This document shows positions 33,091-46,871 of a stretch of 64,000 bases of DNA, in pieces. The stretch comes from Nocardioides jejuensis (lineage in GTDB: Bacteria > Actinomycetota > Actinomycetes > Propionibacteriales > Nocardioidaceae), in assembly GCF_004337475.1 (NCBI RefSeq), contig NZ_SJZJ01000014.1, positions 1 through 64,000 on the forward strand. The letters are read 5' to 3'. The notes beneath the pieces are model-generated. The model was not told the origin of the DNA. It made no database searches and saw only the letters and a list, made by a program, of their open reading frames with translations. The stretch's first letter is position 1. Each line of letters opens with the position of its first letter. Position numbers and translations under genes: made by a program.

Positions 33091-33152
33091 CGCACGTGCG
33101 AGACGACGCGCCGATGGCGCGGTTGTCACCGGCGCGTCGTCTCACACGTGCG
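33091..33152. repeat. Long palindromic repeat, copy 2
   Basis: The arms 33091-33113 and 33130-33152 pair at 22 of 23 positions around a 16-nt loop. Core GAGACGACGCGCCG with flanks CACGTG. The shared flank CAGGGCCGCGATCGC extends homology with copy 1 to about 33174. The two copies look like members of a dispersed REP-like family. Confidence 0.78.
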
Positions 33153-33287
33153 GGATCGCACAGGGCCGCGATCGCGCGGCCGGGCCGCGCCAGCAACCCG
33201 GCCCTGTGGCACCGCGCCGGTGCTGCACCGGGCCACCTGCGGCGGGTCAGTTCAGAGAGTGTCGGTGCCGGGGCATACCGTGACCGT

Positions 33288-33767
33288 GTGACCGCCGCTC
33301 CAACGATCTGGGACGAGGGCACCGAGCCGGCGCGCCGGGTGGTGCTCCTCGGCGTTGCGCTCACCCTCACGGTCGCTGCACTGGACCTGGTGGTCGGGCG
33401 CGGCCTCGGCGTCATCTTCGACATCGGGTTCGTGCTGATCGCTCCGGCGCTCGCTCTGCGGGTCCACCCGCGAGACTTCTTCCCGATCAGCGTGACGCCA
33501 CCGCTGCTGATGCTGGCGCTCTTCGTCCTGATCGCCGCCGACGACCCGTCGGTGATCGCCCGTGCGGACGACGGCATCGTGCAGGCGACGTTCTCCGGGC
33601 TGGCGCTCCACTCCTGGGCGCTCTTCCTCGGCTACGCCGGGTGCCTGGCGTTCCTCCAGATCCGGCGCAAGCGCATCGCGGCAGGCCTGGCCCGACCGCG
33701 TCAGTCCTCGAAGCGGTCGGGGTCGCCGGCGCCGCGGCGTACGACCTCGGGCGTGCCGTCGGAGTAG
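33288..33767 (+). CDS. DUF6542-type membrane protein
   Basis: A 159-residue membrane protein with four hydrophobic segments (VVLLGVALTLTVAALDLVVG, GVIFDIGFVLIAPALAL, PPLLMLALFVLIAA and LHSWALFLGYAGCLAFLQI). The pattern RRVVLLGVALTL with FDIGFVLIA and the position beside ispH match actinobacterial DUF6542 proteins. It starts at GTG 33288. The C-terminal tail is rich in Arg/Ser/Pro and is encoded antisense to the yciO 3' end, a 67-bp convergent overlap. The function is unknown. Confidence 0.78.
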   Translation: MTAAPTIWDEGTEPARRVVLLGVALTLTVAALDLVVGRGLGVIFDIGFVLIAPALALRVHPRDFFPISVTPPLLMLALFVLIAADDPSVIARADDGIVQATFSGLALHSWALFLGYAGCLAFLQIRRKRIAAGLARPRQSSKRSGSPAPRRTTSGVPSE

Positions 33768-34324
33768 TCGACGACCGTCGTCGGCACGGCCGGGCACTCG
33801 CCGGCCTCGACCACCGCATCGACCAGGTGGTCGAGCTCCTCCTTGATGTCCCAGCCCATCGAGCGGGGCTCGACCTCGTCGGGGAGGATCAGGGTGGAGG
33901 CCATCAGCGGCTCCCCCATCGCCTCGACCAGGGCGTGCACGATCGCGTGGTCGGGGATCCGCACACCGACGGTCTTCTTCTTCGGGTGCATGAGGCGCCG
34001 CGGGACTTCCTTGGTGGCCTCGAGGATGAACGTGTACGGCCCCGGCGTTACGCCCTTGATCGCCCGGAAGACGTGGTTGTCCACGTGCACGAACGTGCCG
34101 AGCTGACTGAAGTCCTTGCACAGCAACGTGAAGTGGTGCTTGTCGTCGAGGCCGCGGATCGTGAGGATCCGGTCCTTGCCGTCGTGGTTGTCCAGGCGCG
34201 AGACCAGCGCGTAGCCCGAGTCGGTGGGCAGCGCGATCAGGGCGTCGCCCTTGAGCAGCTCGACGAGCTGCTCGATGACGCGCGGCTGCGGGTTCTCCGG
34301 GTGGACGTCGATGTAGCGGGCCAT
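33701..34324 (-). CDS. yciO: YciO-type YrdC-domain protein
   Basis: A 207-residue YrdC-fold protein. YIDVHPENPQPRVIEQLVEL, ALPTDSGYALVSRL, DDKHHFTLLCKD and EVPRRLMHPKKKTVGVRIPD follow E. coli YciO closely. YrdC/TsaC relatives make threonylcarbamoyl-AMP for the tRNA modification t6A; YciO proteins share the fold but are usually not the essential enzyme. Its ATG shares a base with the ispH stop (TGATG), so it is coupled to ispH. The longer frame extending into ispH is a shadow. Confidence 0.9.
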   Translation of the reverse strand: MARYIDVHPENPQPRVIEQLVELLKGDALIALPTDSGYALVSRLDNHDGKDRILTIRGLDDKHHFTLLCKDFSQLGTFVHVDNHVFRAIKGVTPGPYTFILEATKEVPRRLMHPKKKTVGVRIPDHAIVHALVEAMGEPLMASTLILPDEVEPRSMGWDIKEELDHLVDAVVEAGECPAVPTTVVDYSDGTPEVVRRGAGDPDRFED

Positions 34325-35331
34325 CAGCGCGTCGCCTGCTCGGCTGCCTTGAGGTCCTTGCGGAGCTCCGGCGGGAGGGCGAAGATCAGCGACTCCTCGG
34401 CCGTGTGCACCTGCGTCGCATCGGGGTAGCCACGCTCCTTGAGGAACGAGATGACGCCCTGCACGAGCTCCTCGGGCACGCTCGCGCCGCTCGTCACGGA
34501 GACGGTGGAGACACCGGTCAGCCAGGCCTCGTCGATCTCGGAGGCGTCGTCGATCCGGTACGCCGCGTGGGCGCCCGCCTCGAGGGCCACCTCGGCAAGA
34601 CGGACCGAGTTGGAGGAGTTGGCGGAGCCCACGACGATCACCAAGTCGGTGCCGGGCGAGATCTCCTTGACCGCGAGCTGGCGGTTCTGCGTGGCGTAGC
34701 AGATGTCGTCCGACGGCGGGTCGAGCAGCTCCGGGAAGCGCTCGCGCAGCGCCTTCACGGTGGCCATCGTCTCGTCGACGGAGAGCGTGGTCTGCGAGAG
34801 CCAGACGACGCGCTTCGGGTCGCGGACGACGACCTTGTCGACATCCCACGGGCCCTCGACGAGCTGGGTGTGGTCGGGCGCCTCGCCCATCGTGCCCTCG
34901 ACCTCCTCGTGACCGGCGTGGCCGATCAGCAGGATGTCGAAGTCCTCCTTGGCGAAGCGGACCGCCTCGAGGTGCACCTTGGTGACCAACGGGCAGGTGG
35001 CGTCGATCGTCTTGAGGTTGCGCTCCTCGGCCTCCGCGTGGACCGCCGGGCTCACGCCGTGGGCCGAGAAGACGACGGTCGCGCCCGCGGGCACCTCGTC
35101 GAGCTCGTTGACGAAGATCGCGCCGCGCGCGGCCAGGTCGCCGACGACGTGCTTGTTGTGGACGATCTCCTTGCGCACGTAGACCGGCGCACCGTAGAGG
35201 TCGAGCGCCTTCTCGACGGTGATCACCGCGCGGTCGACGCCCGCGCAGTAGCCGCGCGGGGCGGCCAGGCGCACCGCCTTCTCGGCCTGGTCGGGCGTCA
35301 GGACGGGCGGCAGGCCCAGGTCAGCGCTCAT
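34324..35331 (-). CDS. ispH: 4-hydroxy-3-methylbut-2-enyl diphosphate reductase
   Basis: The last enzyme of the MEP isoprenoid pathway, a [4Fe-4S] reductase giving IPP and DMAPP. The three cluster cysteines are present: C29 in [14 protein letters not shown]113 in [11 protein letters not shown] and C210 in [11 protein letters not shown]61 and H91 (HKHVVGD and SAHGVSP) and the E-T-region are conserved. Full length at 335 aa. It leads the ispH-yciO pair. Its presence shows that the organism has the MEP route, which matters for interpreting the HMG-CoA reductase. Confidence 0.96.
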   Translation of the reverse strand: MSADLGLPPVLTPDQAEKAVRLAAPRGYCAGVDRAVITVEKALDLYGAPVYVRKEIVHNKHVVGDLAARGAIFVNELDEVPAGATVVFSAHGVSPAVHAEAEERNLKTIDATCPLVTKVHLEAVRFAKEDFDILLIGHAGHEEVEGTMGEAPDHTQLVEGPWDVDKVVVRDPKRVVWLSQTTLSVDETMATVKALRERFPELLDPPSDDICYATQNRQLAVKEISPGTDLVIVVGSANSSNSVRLAEVALEAGAHAAYRIDDASEIDEAWLTGVSTVSVTSGASVPEELVQGVISFLKERGYPDATQVHTAEESLIFALPPELRKDLKAAEQATR

Positions 35332-35353
35332 GGCGCTCAGTCTAGGCGGCTCC

Positions 35354-35404
35354 AGGTCGTCCGCCTGAGCCGCGCCATGGTGGCATCGCTCAGGCGGACA
35401 ACCT
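35354..35404 (-). terminator. Stem-loop between the coiled-coil gene and ispH
   Basis: Arms 35354-35370 and 35388-35404 pair at 16 of 17 positions (core GTCCGCCTGAGC) around a 17-nt loop. It begins 5 bp after the coiled-coil gene stop, fitting a terminator that insulates ispH. Confidence 0.6.
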
Positions 35405-35408
35405 CGGA

Positions 35409-37226
35409 TCAGTTGTCGAAGTCGCGGCCGCGCGGGCCGGTCCGCCCGAGGGCAGCCAGGCCCGCCAGCACCACGGCGCCAGCGATGGCCGCCCCGGCGT
35501 ACGGGAGCTTGCCGTCCTGGCCGATCAGCCAGCCGCCGACGACCGCGGCAGCGAGCGCGGCGACCAGCAGCACGACGGTGAAGACGAGCAGACGCGTGCG
35601 GAACCAGCCGTGGGTCTGCTCCACGTGCGCGAGGTACGCCGCGCGGGTCTCCTGCAGCTCGGTGGCGAGCTGGGCGGCCCGGACCTCGGCGTCGCGGCGG
35701 GCGCCGAGCGCGTCCTGCGCGACCTCCGTGTGGTGCAGGACGGTCGCCTCGACCTTGCCGCGCTCGAGGGTCTTCTCCTCGAGGGCCTGCTCGGCCGCGG
35801 CTCGCGCCTCGGCAGATGCGGCAGCGCCTGCCTCCGCCTCGAGCCGCGCGGTGTGAGCGGCATCGGTGGCGGCGGACTGCTCGGTCAGGCTGGTCTGGAT
35901 GCGCTCCACCTCGGCGGTGGCGGCGGCCTGGACGCGCTCGATCTCCGCCTGCGCGGTGGCGTGCGCCTCGCGCTGGGCGTCGGCGGCAGCCTGGGCGGCC
36001 TCCGCAGCAGTCCGGGCAGCCTCTTCGGCAGCAGCACGTGCCTCGGCGGCCTCCGTCGCAGCCTTCTCGGCGGCTGTGCGGGCCTCCGCCTGCTCCCCGG
36101 CAGCGGTCTCGGCCGCGGTGCGGGCAACCGTCGCGGACTCGAGCTCACCGGCAAGGCCGGCGACCTTGGCGTGCGCCTCCTCCTCCGCAGCGAGAGCGGC
36201 GGCAGCCGCCTCGGCGCGCTCGACAGCGTGCTGCTCGGCGGCCTCTCGCTGGGACTGGGCGTGCTCGGCGAGGGCGGCCTGGTCGACGGCAGCCTTCTCG
36301 GCGAGCTCGCGCTCGGCAAGCGCCTTCGCGGCGGCCTCGGCCTGTGCAGAGGCAGCCTGCTCGGCGGCGGTGCGTGCCTTCGCGGCGGCCGTGGCGGCGG
36401 CCTCGGCAGCCGTCCGGGCCTGGTGGGCAGCCTTCGCCTGGTCGGCGTGCTCCGCGGCCTGGGTGTCGGCGAGCGTGCGCGCGTCCGCAGCGGTGCGCGT
36501 CGCCTCGGCGAGCTCGGCGACGGAGGCGCGTGCGGCGGCCTCGGCGTCCGCAGCCTGCGCGGCACGCCCGGCCGCGTCCTTGGCGGACGTCTCGGCCTCG
36601 AGACGGAGCTGCTGCTCCGCGTGCGCCTGCTCGGTCAGCTCCTGCAGCGCCTTCTCGGCGGCCGCGCGGGCTTCGTGCGCCTCGGCGACGAGGCGGGCCT
36701 GCTCCGCGGCGGCGGCGTCGGCCTCGGCGCGGGCCTGCTGCGCCTCGGTCACGGCGGCCTCGGCCTGCAGCCGCGCCTCGGTGAGGTCAGCGGTGGCCTT
36801 CTCGGCCTGGAGTCGCGCTGCTTCGGCCGCCTTCACCTGCGCCTGGAGCTGCTCGAGGTGGGCGCGCATCTCGATCTCGCCCTGCTCACGCTCGCGGGCG
36901 AGGTCGACGAGGGAACGCTCGGCGGCCTCGCGGGCGGCGTACGCCTGCTCGGCGCGCTCGGCGAGGGTGGTGGCGCGTGCCTCCGCCTCCTGGCGGGCCA
37001 GGATCGCCGCGGCGGCCGACTGCTCCGACGCGATGCGCTCGGCCGACTGCTCCTGGGCGGCACGCTCAGCCGCCAGACGGAGCTGCTGGGCGCGCTCGGC
37101 CGCTGCGGTGGCCGCGAAGGCGCGGTCGTTCGCCTCCTCGATCGTCAGCTCGACGCCCTTGCGGCGGCGCCAGAACGACCCGCCCGACTCAGTGATGTCG
37201 GTGGGAGGAATGTCGGAAGAAGCCAT
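35409..37226 (-). CDS. Alanine-rich coiled-coil membrane protein
   Basis: The 605-residue protein has three parts. Residues 1-30 are a short polar head ([14 protein letters not shown], then WRRRKGVE). Residues about 30-535 are almost entirely Ala, Glu, Gln, Arg, Lys and Thr in an unbroken helical pattern ([20 protein letters not shown] and many similar blocks), predicting a very long coiled coil. Two hydrophobic helices close the protein at about 544-566 and 575-593, then an Arg-rich tail GPRGRDFDN. Such a rod anchored at its C-terminus could be a scaffold or an envelope-spanning filament. I recognise no named family; polar-growth coiled coils such as DivIVA lack this tail. It is alone on its strand, divergent from xseA over 57 bp. 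Confidence 0.85.
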   Translation of the reverse strand: MASSDIPPTDITESGGSFWRRRKGVELTIEEANDRAFAATAAAERAQQLRLAAERAAQEQSAERIASEQSAAAAILARQEAEARATTLAERAEQAYAAREAAERSLVDLAREREQGEIEMRAHLEQLQAQVKAAEAARLQAEKATADLTEARLQAEAAVTEAQQARAEADAAAAEQARLVAEAHEARAAAEKALQELTEQAHAEQQLRLEAETSAKDAAGRAAQAADAEAAARASVAELAEATRTAADARTLADTQAAEHADQAKAAHQARTAAEAAATAAAKARTAAEQAASAQAEAAAKALAERELAEKAAVDQAALAEHAQSQREAAEQHAVERAEAAAAALAAEEEAHAKVAGLAGELESATVARTAAETAAGEQAEARTAAEKAATEAAEARAAAEEAARTAAEAAQAAADAQREAHATAQAEIERVQAAATAEVERIQTSLTEQSAATDAAHTARLEAEAGAAASAEARAAAEQALEEKTLERGKVEATVLHHTEVAQDALGARRDAEVRAAQLATELQETRAAYLAHVEQTHGWFRTRLLVFTVVLLVAALAAAVVGGWLIGQDGKLPYAGAAIAGAVVLAGLAALGRTGPRGRDFDN

Positions 37227-37283
37227 GGCGGAAGGCTATCGGTGGAGACCCGGCATGTCGGTCCAAACACCTAGGCTGCGGGC

Positions 37284-38534
37284 ATGGCTCTCGACACGTC
37301 CCTGGAGGCTCCGGCTCCGGTCCGGCAGATCGCGCAGGCGATCTCGGGATGGGTCGACCGACTCGGCGCGGTGTGGGTCGAGGGGCAGGTGGCGCAGGTG
37401 AGCCGGCGCCAGGGCATGGCGACGGTCTTCATGGTGCTGCGCGACCCGATTGCCGACATCTCGATCCCGGTGACCTGCTCGCGGGTGCTCTTCGACAGCC
37501 TCAACCCGCCACTCGTCGAGGGCGCCTCGATCGTGGTCCATGCCAAGCCGACGTTCTATGCCCCGCGCGGCACCCTGTCCCTCCAGGCCCGCGACATCCG
37601 GATGGTCGGTCTCGGTGAGCTGCTCGCCCGCCTCGAACGCCGACGCCAGCTGCTCGCGGCCGAGGGCCTCTTCGCGCCCAAGCTCAAGCGATCGCTGCCG
37701 TTCCTGCCGACGAAGGTCGGCCTCGTCACTGCGCCCAACTCGGCTGCCGAGCGCGACGTCCTCGAGGTCGCCCGACGACGGTGGCCGGCGGTCACCTTCG
37801 AGATCGCCCACGCCGCCATGCAGGGCACCCGGTGCGTCGCGGAGGTGATCGCGGGCGTCGAGCGCCTCGACAAGGACGGTGACGTCGACGTCATCGTGAT
37901 CGCGCGCGGCGGCGGGTCGGTCGAGGACCTGCTGCCGTTCAGCGACGAGACCCTGATCCGGGCGGTCCACAAGGTCCGCACCCCGGTCGTCTCCGCGATC
38001 GGGCACGAGCCCGACCAGCCGCTGCTCGACCTGGTCGCCGACGTGCGGGCCGCGACCCCGACCGACGCTGCCAAGCGCGTGGTGCCCGACATGGCGGAGC
38101 AGATGGCGCTGCTCGGCACGGCGCGATCGCGGCTGCACCGGGCGATCGAGGGCCGGCTCGCCAACGAGCAGGCCCGCCTCGACATGGTCCGCTCGCGCCC
38201 CTCGCTCGCCACACCGCGCTCGCTCTTCGACAACCGTGCGGGCGAGGTCAGCGCCCTTGCCGAGCGCGCGCGTCGCACGGTCGCCCACCGCCTCGACCGT
38301 GCCGCCGACGAGATCAGCCACCACCGGGCGCGGGCCCGCGCCCTCTCCCCGCTGGCAACCCTCGAGCGTGGCTATGCCGTGCTGCAGGACCACGCCGGCC
38401 ACGTCGTGACCGCCGTCGGCGAGGTGCACGCAGGCGCGGCCGTCACGATCCGGGTCAGCGACGGACGCATCGCCGCCACCGTTTCCGCCGACCACTCCCC
38501 CGACCTCGCCACCGAAGGATCCGACCATGTCTGA
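37284..38534 (+). CDS. xseA: Exodeoxyribonuclease VII large subunit
   Basis: The catalytic subunit of ExoVII (416 aa), which degrades single-stranded DNA in repair. The N-terminal OB-type domain spans about residues 20-110 ([20 protein letters not shown]). The catalytic domain carries [38 protein letters not shown] and [21 protein letters not shown] helical stretch then leads to the C-terminal [16 protein letters not shown]. xseB begins inside its last codons, an 8-bp overlap. It is divergent from the coiled-coil protein gene. Confidence 0.96.
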   Translation: MALDTSLEAPAPVRQIAQAISGWVDRLGAVWVEGQVAQVSRRQGMATVFMVLRDPIADISIPVTCSRVLFDSLNPPLVEGASIVVHAKPTFYAPRGTLSLQARDIRMVGLGELLARLERRRQLLAAEGLFAPKLKRSLPFLPTKVGLVTAPNSAAERDVLEVARRRWPAVTFEIAHAAMQGTRCVAEVIAGVERLDKDGDVDVIVIARGGGSVEDLLPFSDETLIRAVHKVRTPVVSAIGHEPDQPLLDLVADVRAATPTDAAKRVVPDMAEQMALLGTARSRLHRAIEGRLANEQARLDMVRSRPSLATPRSLFDNRAGEVSALAERARRTVAHRLDRAADEISHHRARARALSPLATLERGYAVLQDHAGHVVTAVGEVHAGAAVTIRVSDGRIAATVSADHSPDLATEGSDHV

Positions 38535-38739
38535 CACCCCCGTCGCCGACCTCTCCTACGAGGCGGCTCGAGACGAGCTCGTCGAGACCGTGCAGCGGCT
38601 CGAGACCGGCGGCACCACGCTCGAGGAGTCGCTCGCCCTGTGGGAGCGCGGCGAGGCGCTGGCCCAGCGCTGCCAGGAGTGGCTCGACGGCGCCCGCAAG
38701 CGGCTCGACGATGTCGTCGCCGAGCGCCAGGGCGACTGA
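38527..38739 (+). CDS. xseB: Exodeoxyribonuclease VII small subunit
   Basis: A 70-residue helical subunit that joins XseA. The family pattern [20 protein letters not shown], then [20 protein letters not shown] and a C-terminal RLDDVVAE, is complete. It overlaps xseA by 8 bp, so expression is coupled. Confidence 0.95.
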   Translation: MSDTPVADLSYEAARDELVETVQRLETGGTTLEESLALWERGEALAQRCQEWLDGARKRLDDVVAERQGD

Positions 38740-38742
38740 CGG

Positions 38743-39348
38743 TCAGCCCTTGAGCGGGTCCTGCGCGAGCAGCCCGATGAACTGCTGCAGCTCCTTCGGC
38801 GATGCCCCGCCGAAGACGAGCAGGGTCTGACCCTTGCCGCGTTCGCGCGACGGGTTCGGCTCGTCGCCCCACTGGACGCCCAGGTTCGCCGTGTACGCCG
38901 TGTCGTCGCTGTGCCCCTTGAACGTCCAGGTCTTCCACTCCGGCGAGATGGCACTGTCGATGCCGATCGTCGCGCCCTCGTGGACCTGCTCGTAGCCGTA
39001 CTCCTCGAGCAGGTCGCCGGCGCTCTGCACGATCGCCTGGCGCAGGCCGATGTACCTGCCGTCGGCGGTGAGCAGGTCGAGCTCCCACGCCAGGTTGTCG
39101 GCGTTGTAGACGGCCCGGGTGGCGCTCCAGCCCTTCGGCAGCTCGGCCGGGTAGGCCGGGTCGAGGCCTCCGGCACCCTGCAGGTCCTTCACCACCTGGA
39201 GGTAGTCGACCTTGTCCGGGTGCACGGACAGCGGGTCGCGGTTGATGGCGCGAAACGCCACGAACGCGAGGATCACGAGGAGCGTGACGATGAGTGCGCC
39301 GACCATGCCGGCGGCGCTGCGCTCGTACCGCGCACTTCCCTGGGCCAT
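38743..39348 (-). CDS. DUF4245-type membrane-anchored protein
   Basis: A 201-residue protein with one N-terminal helix (residues about 14-36, [19 protein letters not shown]) and an extracellular or periplasm-like domain with the conserved phrases [19 protein letters not shown] and [19 protein letters not shown]. This is the DUF4245 pattern found next to glpX or xseB in many Actinobacteria. The function is unknown. The ATG at 39348 has GAGG upstream, preferred over 39375. It is convergent with xseB (3 bp) and divergent from glpX. Confidence 0.85.
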   Translation of the reverse strand: MAQGSARYERSAAGMVGALIVTLLVILAFVAFRAINRDPLSVHPDKVDYLQVVKDLQGAGGLDPAYPAELPKGWSATRAVYNADNLAWELDLLTADGRYIGLRQAIVQSAGDLLEEYGYEQVHEGATIGIDSAISPEWKTWTFKGHSDDTAYTANLGVQWGDEPNPSRERGKGQTLLVFGGASPKELQQFIGLLAQDPLKG

Positions 39349-39426
39349 GTGCCCATCCTCGCAAGGCAGGCCCACCGGTGCGCGTCGGGGGTCGGGTGGC
39401 GGTCACGGGCCGATAACATCTGCGGT

Positions 39427-40449
39427 ATGAACGCCCCCCTCGACCTGAGCGTCAACCCCGAAGCCCCCGACCGCAACCTCGCCCTCGAGCTCGTGCGCGT
39501 CACGGAGGCTGCGGCGATGGCCGCCGGTCGCTGGGTCGGCAAGGGCGACAAGAACGGCGCTGACGGCGTCGCGGTCAACGCCATGCGCGTCATGATCTCG
39601 AGCGTCAGCATGAACGGCACCGTCGTGATCGGTGAGGGCGAGAAGGACGAAGCCCCCATGCTGTTCAACGGCGAGAAGGTCGGCGACGGCACCGGCCCCG
39701 AGTGCGACATCGCGGTCGACCCGATCGACGGCACCACGCTCACCGCCAAGGGCATGAACAACGCGATCGCCGTCCTCGCGGCTGCCCCGCGCGGCTCGAT
39801 GTACGACCCCTCCGCTGTCTTCTACATGGACAAGCTCGTCACCGGCGCCGAGGCCGCCGACGTCGTCGACATCCGCCTCCCCGTCGCGGAGAACATCCGC
39901 CTGATCGCCAAGGCGAAGGGCACGGCGAAGGAGGACGTCACCGTCGTGCTCCTGGACCGTCCGCGCCACGACAAGCTCGCCGAGGAGATCCGCAACGCGG
40001 GTGCCCGGATCAAGTTCATCTCCGACGGCGACGTCGCCGGCGCCATCATGGCCGCCAAGGCCGACACCGGCATCGACCTGCTGCTCGGCATCGGCGGTAC
40101 GCCGGAGGGCATCATCACCGCCTGCGCGATGAAGTGCCTCGGCGGCACGATCCAGGGTCGCCTGTGGCCGACCGACGACGAGGAGCGCCAGCGCGCCATC
40201 GACGCGGGCCACAACCTCGACCCCGACTTCGTCCTGCACACCGAGGACCTGGTCACCGGCGACGACTGCTTCTTCGTCGCGACCGGTATCACCGACGGCG
40301 AGCTCATGCAGGGCGTCCGCTACCGCGCCGGCGGCGCGACCACCGACTCGCTCGTCATGCGCGGTCGCTCCGGCACGATCCGCCGGATCACCTCCGAGCA
40401 CCGCCTCGGCAAGCTGCGTGCCTACTCGGGCATCGACTTCGGTCACTGA
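39427..40449 (+). CDS. glpX: Fructose-1,6-bisphosphatase, class II
   Basis: The gluconeogenic phosphatase (340 aa) of the GlpX type, the usual one in Actinobacteria. Metal and substrate motifs are in [14 protein letters not shown] (residues about 65-78), [17 protein letters not shown] (about 97-113), [18 protein letters not shown] and the terminal [14 protein letters not shown]. The ATG at 39427 begins [20 protein letters not shown], a natural N-terminus. A clear hairpin follows the stop. Confidence 0.96.
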   Translation: MNAPLDLSVNPEAPDRNLALELVRVTEAAAMAAGRWVGKGDKNGADGVAVNAMRVMISSVSMNGTVVIGEGEKDEAPMLFNGEKVGDGTGPECDIAVDPIDGTTLTAKGMNNAIAVLAAAPRGSMYDPSAVFYMDKLVTGAEAADVVDIRLPVAENIRLIAKAKGTAKEDVTVVLLDRPRHDKLAEEIRNAGARIKFISDGDVAGAIMAAKADTGIDLLLGIGGTPEGIITACAMKCLGGTIQGRLWPTDDEERQRAIDAGHNLDPDFVLHTEDLVTGDDCFFVATGITDGELMQGVRYRAGGATTDSLVMRGRSGTIRRITSEHRLGKLRAYSGIDFGH

Positions 40450-40469
40450 TCCGACCGCGAACTTTTCCG

Positions 40470-40497
40470 ACGGCCCGCGACTCATGTCGCGGGCCGT
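40470..40497 (+). terminator. glpX terminator
   Basis: Perfect 12-bp arms (ACGGCCCGCGAC and complement, 40470-40481 and 40486-40497) around TCAT, followed by TGGTGCTT, 20 bp after the glpX stop. Confidence 0.78.
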
Positions 40498-40515
40498 TGG
40501 TGCTTCACTGGCGTC

Positions 40516-41427
40516 GTGACTGAATCGATCACCGTCTCCGACGAGCTCTTCGCCCCCGTCGGTGACGGCCAGGAGATCTGCTTCCAGACCTTCGGCACGC
40601 CGGACGCAGCACCGCGCGGTCCGCTGCTGCTGGTCATGGGCCTGTCGGGTCCGATGATCTGGTGGCCGGTCGGCTTCTGCGAGGCATTGGTCGAGGCGGG
40701 CTTCTTCGTCATCCGCTACGACAACCGCGACACCGGTCGCTCGTTCCGCGCCGAGGGGCGCGTGGCCCGCGGCGACCTGATCAAGGCCTTCCTGGGACGG
40801 CCGGTCCAGGCGCCGTACTCGATCTCGGACCTGGCCACCGACGGCATCGCGATCCTTGACCACCTCGGCATCGAGAGTGCCCACGTCTGCGGCATGTCGA
40901 TGGGCGGCATGATCGTGCAGACGATGGCGATCGAACACCCGACGCGCGTGCGGTCGGTGACGTCGGTGATGTCGACGACCGGCGACCGTCGCGTCGGCTT
41001 CCAGCACCCGACGCTGATCCCCAAGCTGCTGCGTTCACCCGGACGCGGGCGCGAGGCGTACGCCGATGCGACGGCTGCGTTCTGGAGCTTCATCGGCTCG
41101 CCGGGCTATCCGACCGCGCTCGACGAGGTGAGGGCGCGGGCGCTCGACACCTACGACCGCGGCATCTCCGCCTCGGGCGTGATGCGCCAGATGATGGCGA
41201 TCCTGACCCAGCCCAACCGCTCCCGCCGCCTCGCCGCGGTGACGGTGCCGATGACCGTCATCCACGGACGCGCGGACAAGATGGTGCATGTCTCGGGTGG
41301 TCGTGCGACCGCCCGCGCTGCCCGCGCGGACCTGCTCCTCATCGACGGCATGGGCCACGACCTGCCGCGCGCCCTGTGGGCGACGTTCGTCCGGTCGATC
41401 ACGGCCACGGCCGACCGCGCCGCCTGA
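40516..41427 (+). CDS. Alpha/beta hydrolase
   Basis: A 303-residue alpha/beta-hydrolase. The oxyanion region LLVMGLSGPMIWWPVGFCEA precedes FFVIRYDNRDTGRS, and the nucleophile elbow GMSMGG (residues about 131-136) follows. A late Asp in VIHGRADKMVH and His in IDGMGHDLPRA complete the triad. The general pattern is that of the daunorubicin-esterase/TAP-type group; no substrate can be deduced. It starts at GTG 40516, 66 bp after glpX with a terminator between them, so it has its own promoter. The 146-bp space after it is filled with repeats. Confidence 0.88.
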   Translation: MTESITVSDELFAPVGDGQEICFQTFGTPDAAPRGPLLLVMGLSGPMIWWPVGFCEALVEAGFFVIRYDNRDTGRSFRAEGRVARGDLIKAFLGRPVQAPYSISDLATDGIAILDHLGIESAHVCGMSMGGMIVQTMAIEHPTRVRSVTSVMSTTGDRRVGFQHPTLIPKLLRSPGRGREAYADATAAFWSFIGSPGYPTALDEVRARALDTYDRGISASGVMRQMMAILTQPNRSRRLAAVTVPMTVIHGRADKMVHVSGGRATARAARADLLLIDGMGHDLPRALWATFVRSITATADRAA

Positions 41428-41573
41428 TCCGCCGAGACGGGGCCTGTGCCGCGCTGAGACGAGGCCCGTGCCAACGCGAGACGGGGCTTGTGCCGCGAAG
41501 CGCGGCACAAGCCCCGTCTCGGCGTTGCACTAGGCCCGTCTCGGCGCGGCACGAGCCCCGTCTCGGCGGTGGG
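41428..41573. repeat. Repeat array between convergent genes with 20-bp hairpin
   Basis: The whole gap between the hydrolase and thiC is made of units reading gagacggggc(t/c)tgtgcc on one side and their reverse complement ggcacaagccccgtctc on the other, about three each way. The centre is a perfect hairpin, 41478-41497 with 41501-41520, around AAG. The same unit occurs at 1-62. It can act as a bidirectional terminator, though the extra copies are unexplained. Confidence 0.7.
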
Positions 41574-45827
<4,254 letters not shown>

Positions 45828-45831
<4 letters not shown>

Positions 45832-46871
45832 GCGTTGGCTCCTTCGCGGGCGAACCGGCGCGGGTCGAGAGCCGCGTCGATCGCTCCGGTCTCGAGGTGG
45901 TCCGCGACGAGGCGGGCCGTGAGCGGCGCCAGCAGGACGCCGTGGCGGTAGTGCCCGGCGGCGAGCACGACGCCGTCAACCCCGCTCGGCCCGACGAGCG
46001 GCAGGTTGTCGCGGGTGCCCGGGCGGTTGCGAGCGATGGCTTCGACGAACGTCGCCCGGTCGAGCGACGGCAGCAGCTCGCGCGCTGCGTCCAGCAGGCG
46101 GTGAACCCCCTCGACGGTCACCTCGGCCTCGCCGTCGTGCTCCTCGGACGTCGCCCCGATGACCACCTCCGTCGAGCCTGCGCGCGGCACGACGTAGACG
46201 GACTCACCGTGCACGAGGCCGCGGACCACCTGCCGCGGGCCGTCGTCAGTGCGCACCCGGAGGATCTCGCCGCGAACCGGACGGACCAGCTGGGCGAACG
46301 GTTCCGGGAGCGTCGCACCGGTCGCCACGACGGTCGCGTCGTACGCAGGATCTGCCATGTCGCGCGCAGGATCTGCCATGTCGGCGACCGCGGAGCGCGT
46401 GACGGGCACACGTGCGAGGAGCGCGGCAACGACGGCACGCGGGTCGACGCTGTGGTCGTCAGGCAGGTAGGCGCCGCCGACGACCCGACCCAGTCCGGGC
46501 TCGCGCGCCATCAGCTCGCGCCGCGACAGCGACTCCGCGGTGATCCCGGCGGAGGCCAGCAGGGCGAGCTGGCGGTCGACCTCCTGCAGGTCGGCGGCGT
46601 CGGCCGCGGCCAGCACCGTGCCCGTGCGGTGGAGGGGTACCCCCAGGTCAGCGGCGAAGGCGGGCCACAGCGCAGCCGACGCGCGGCCGAGGCGCCAGAG
46701 GTCGTCCTCGCCGTGCCACAGCTCCCCGGCAGGGCAGAGCATCCCGGCTGCGGCGTACGACGCACCGGAGCCCGGCGACGGGTCGATCACCGTGACGTCA
46801 TGACCGCGACGCAGCAGCTCGGCCGCCGAGGCGAGGCCGATGACGCCCGCGCCGAGCACCCTGACCTTCAT
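45828..46871 (-). CDS. thiO: Glycine oxidase
   Basis: An FAD-dependent oxidase (347 aa) that oxidises glycine to the imine needed for the thiazole ring, the aerobic alternative to ThiH. The N-terminal dinucleotide motif VLGAGVIGLASAAELLRRGH is at residues 5-24, with DPSPGSGASYAAAGMLCPAG, and the C-terminal FAD site has NLPLVGPSGVDGVVLAAGHY. A short in-frame duplication ADMADPARDMADPAYD occurs at about residue 170. It overlaps both neighbours by 4 bp. Confidence 0.94.

Larger units (their letters stand above)
32838..33287. other. 450-bp gap with palindromic repeat and gene debris
   Basis: The gap between xthA and the DUF6542 gene has no convincing complete gene. It contains a possible DivIVA-type fragment (32973-33068), the second long palindromic repeat (33091-33152) and lower-GC stretches around 32930-33000. 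One open frame passes through the whole gap into the DUF6542 gene, but its composition and lack of conserved start argue against a real long protein. Confidence 0.6.

Noticed and set aside
35610..37274. Long plus-strand frames (Gly/Leu-rich and Ala/Ser-rich) opposite the coiled-coil gene
   Set aside because: Produced by the repetitive GCC/GAG codons of the coiled-coil gene. The minus-strand product has a coherent layout with membrane helices and a proper terminator.
41151..41552. Short minus-strand frames through the convergent repeat array
   Set aside because: They consist of repeat units read as codons with no start signal.
46308..46385. Tandem repeat inside thiO (GCAGGATCTGCCATGTCG twice)
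   Set aside because: An in-frame duplication of a few codons within a loop of a normal-length protein, not a CRISPR or mobile element.
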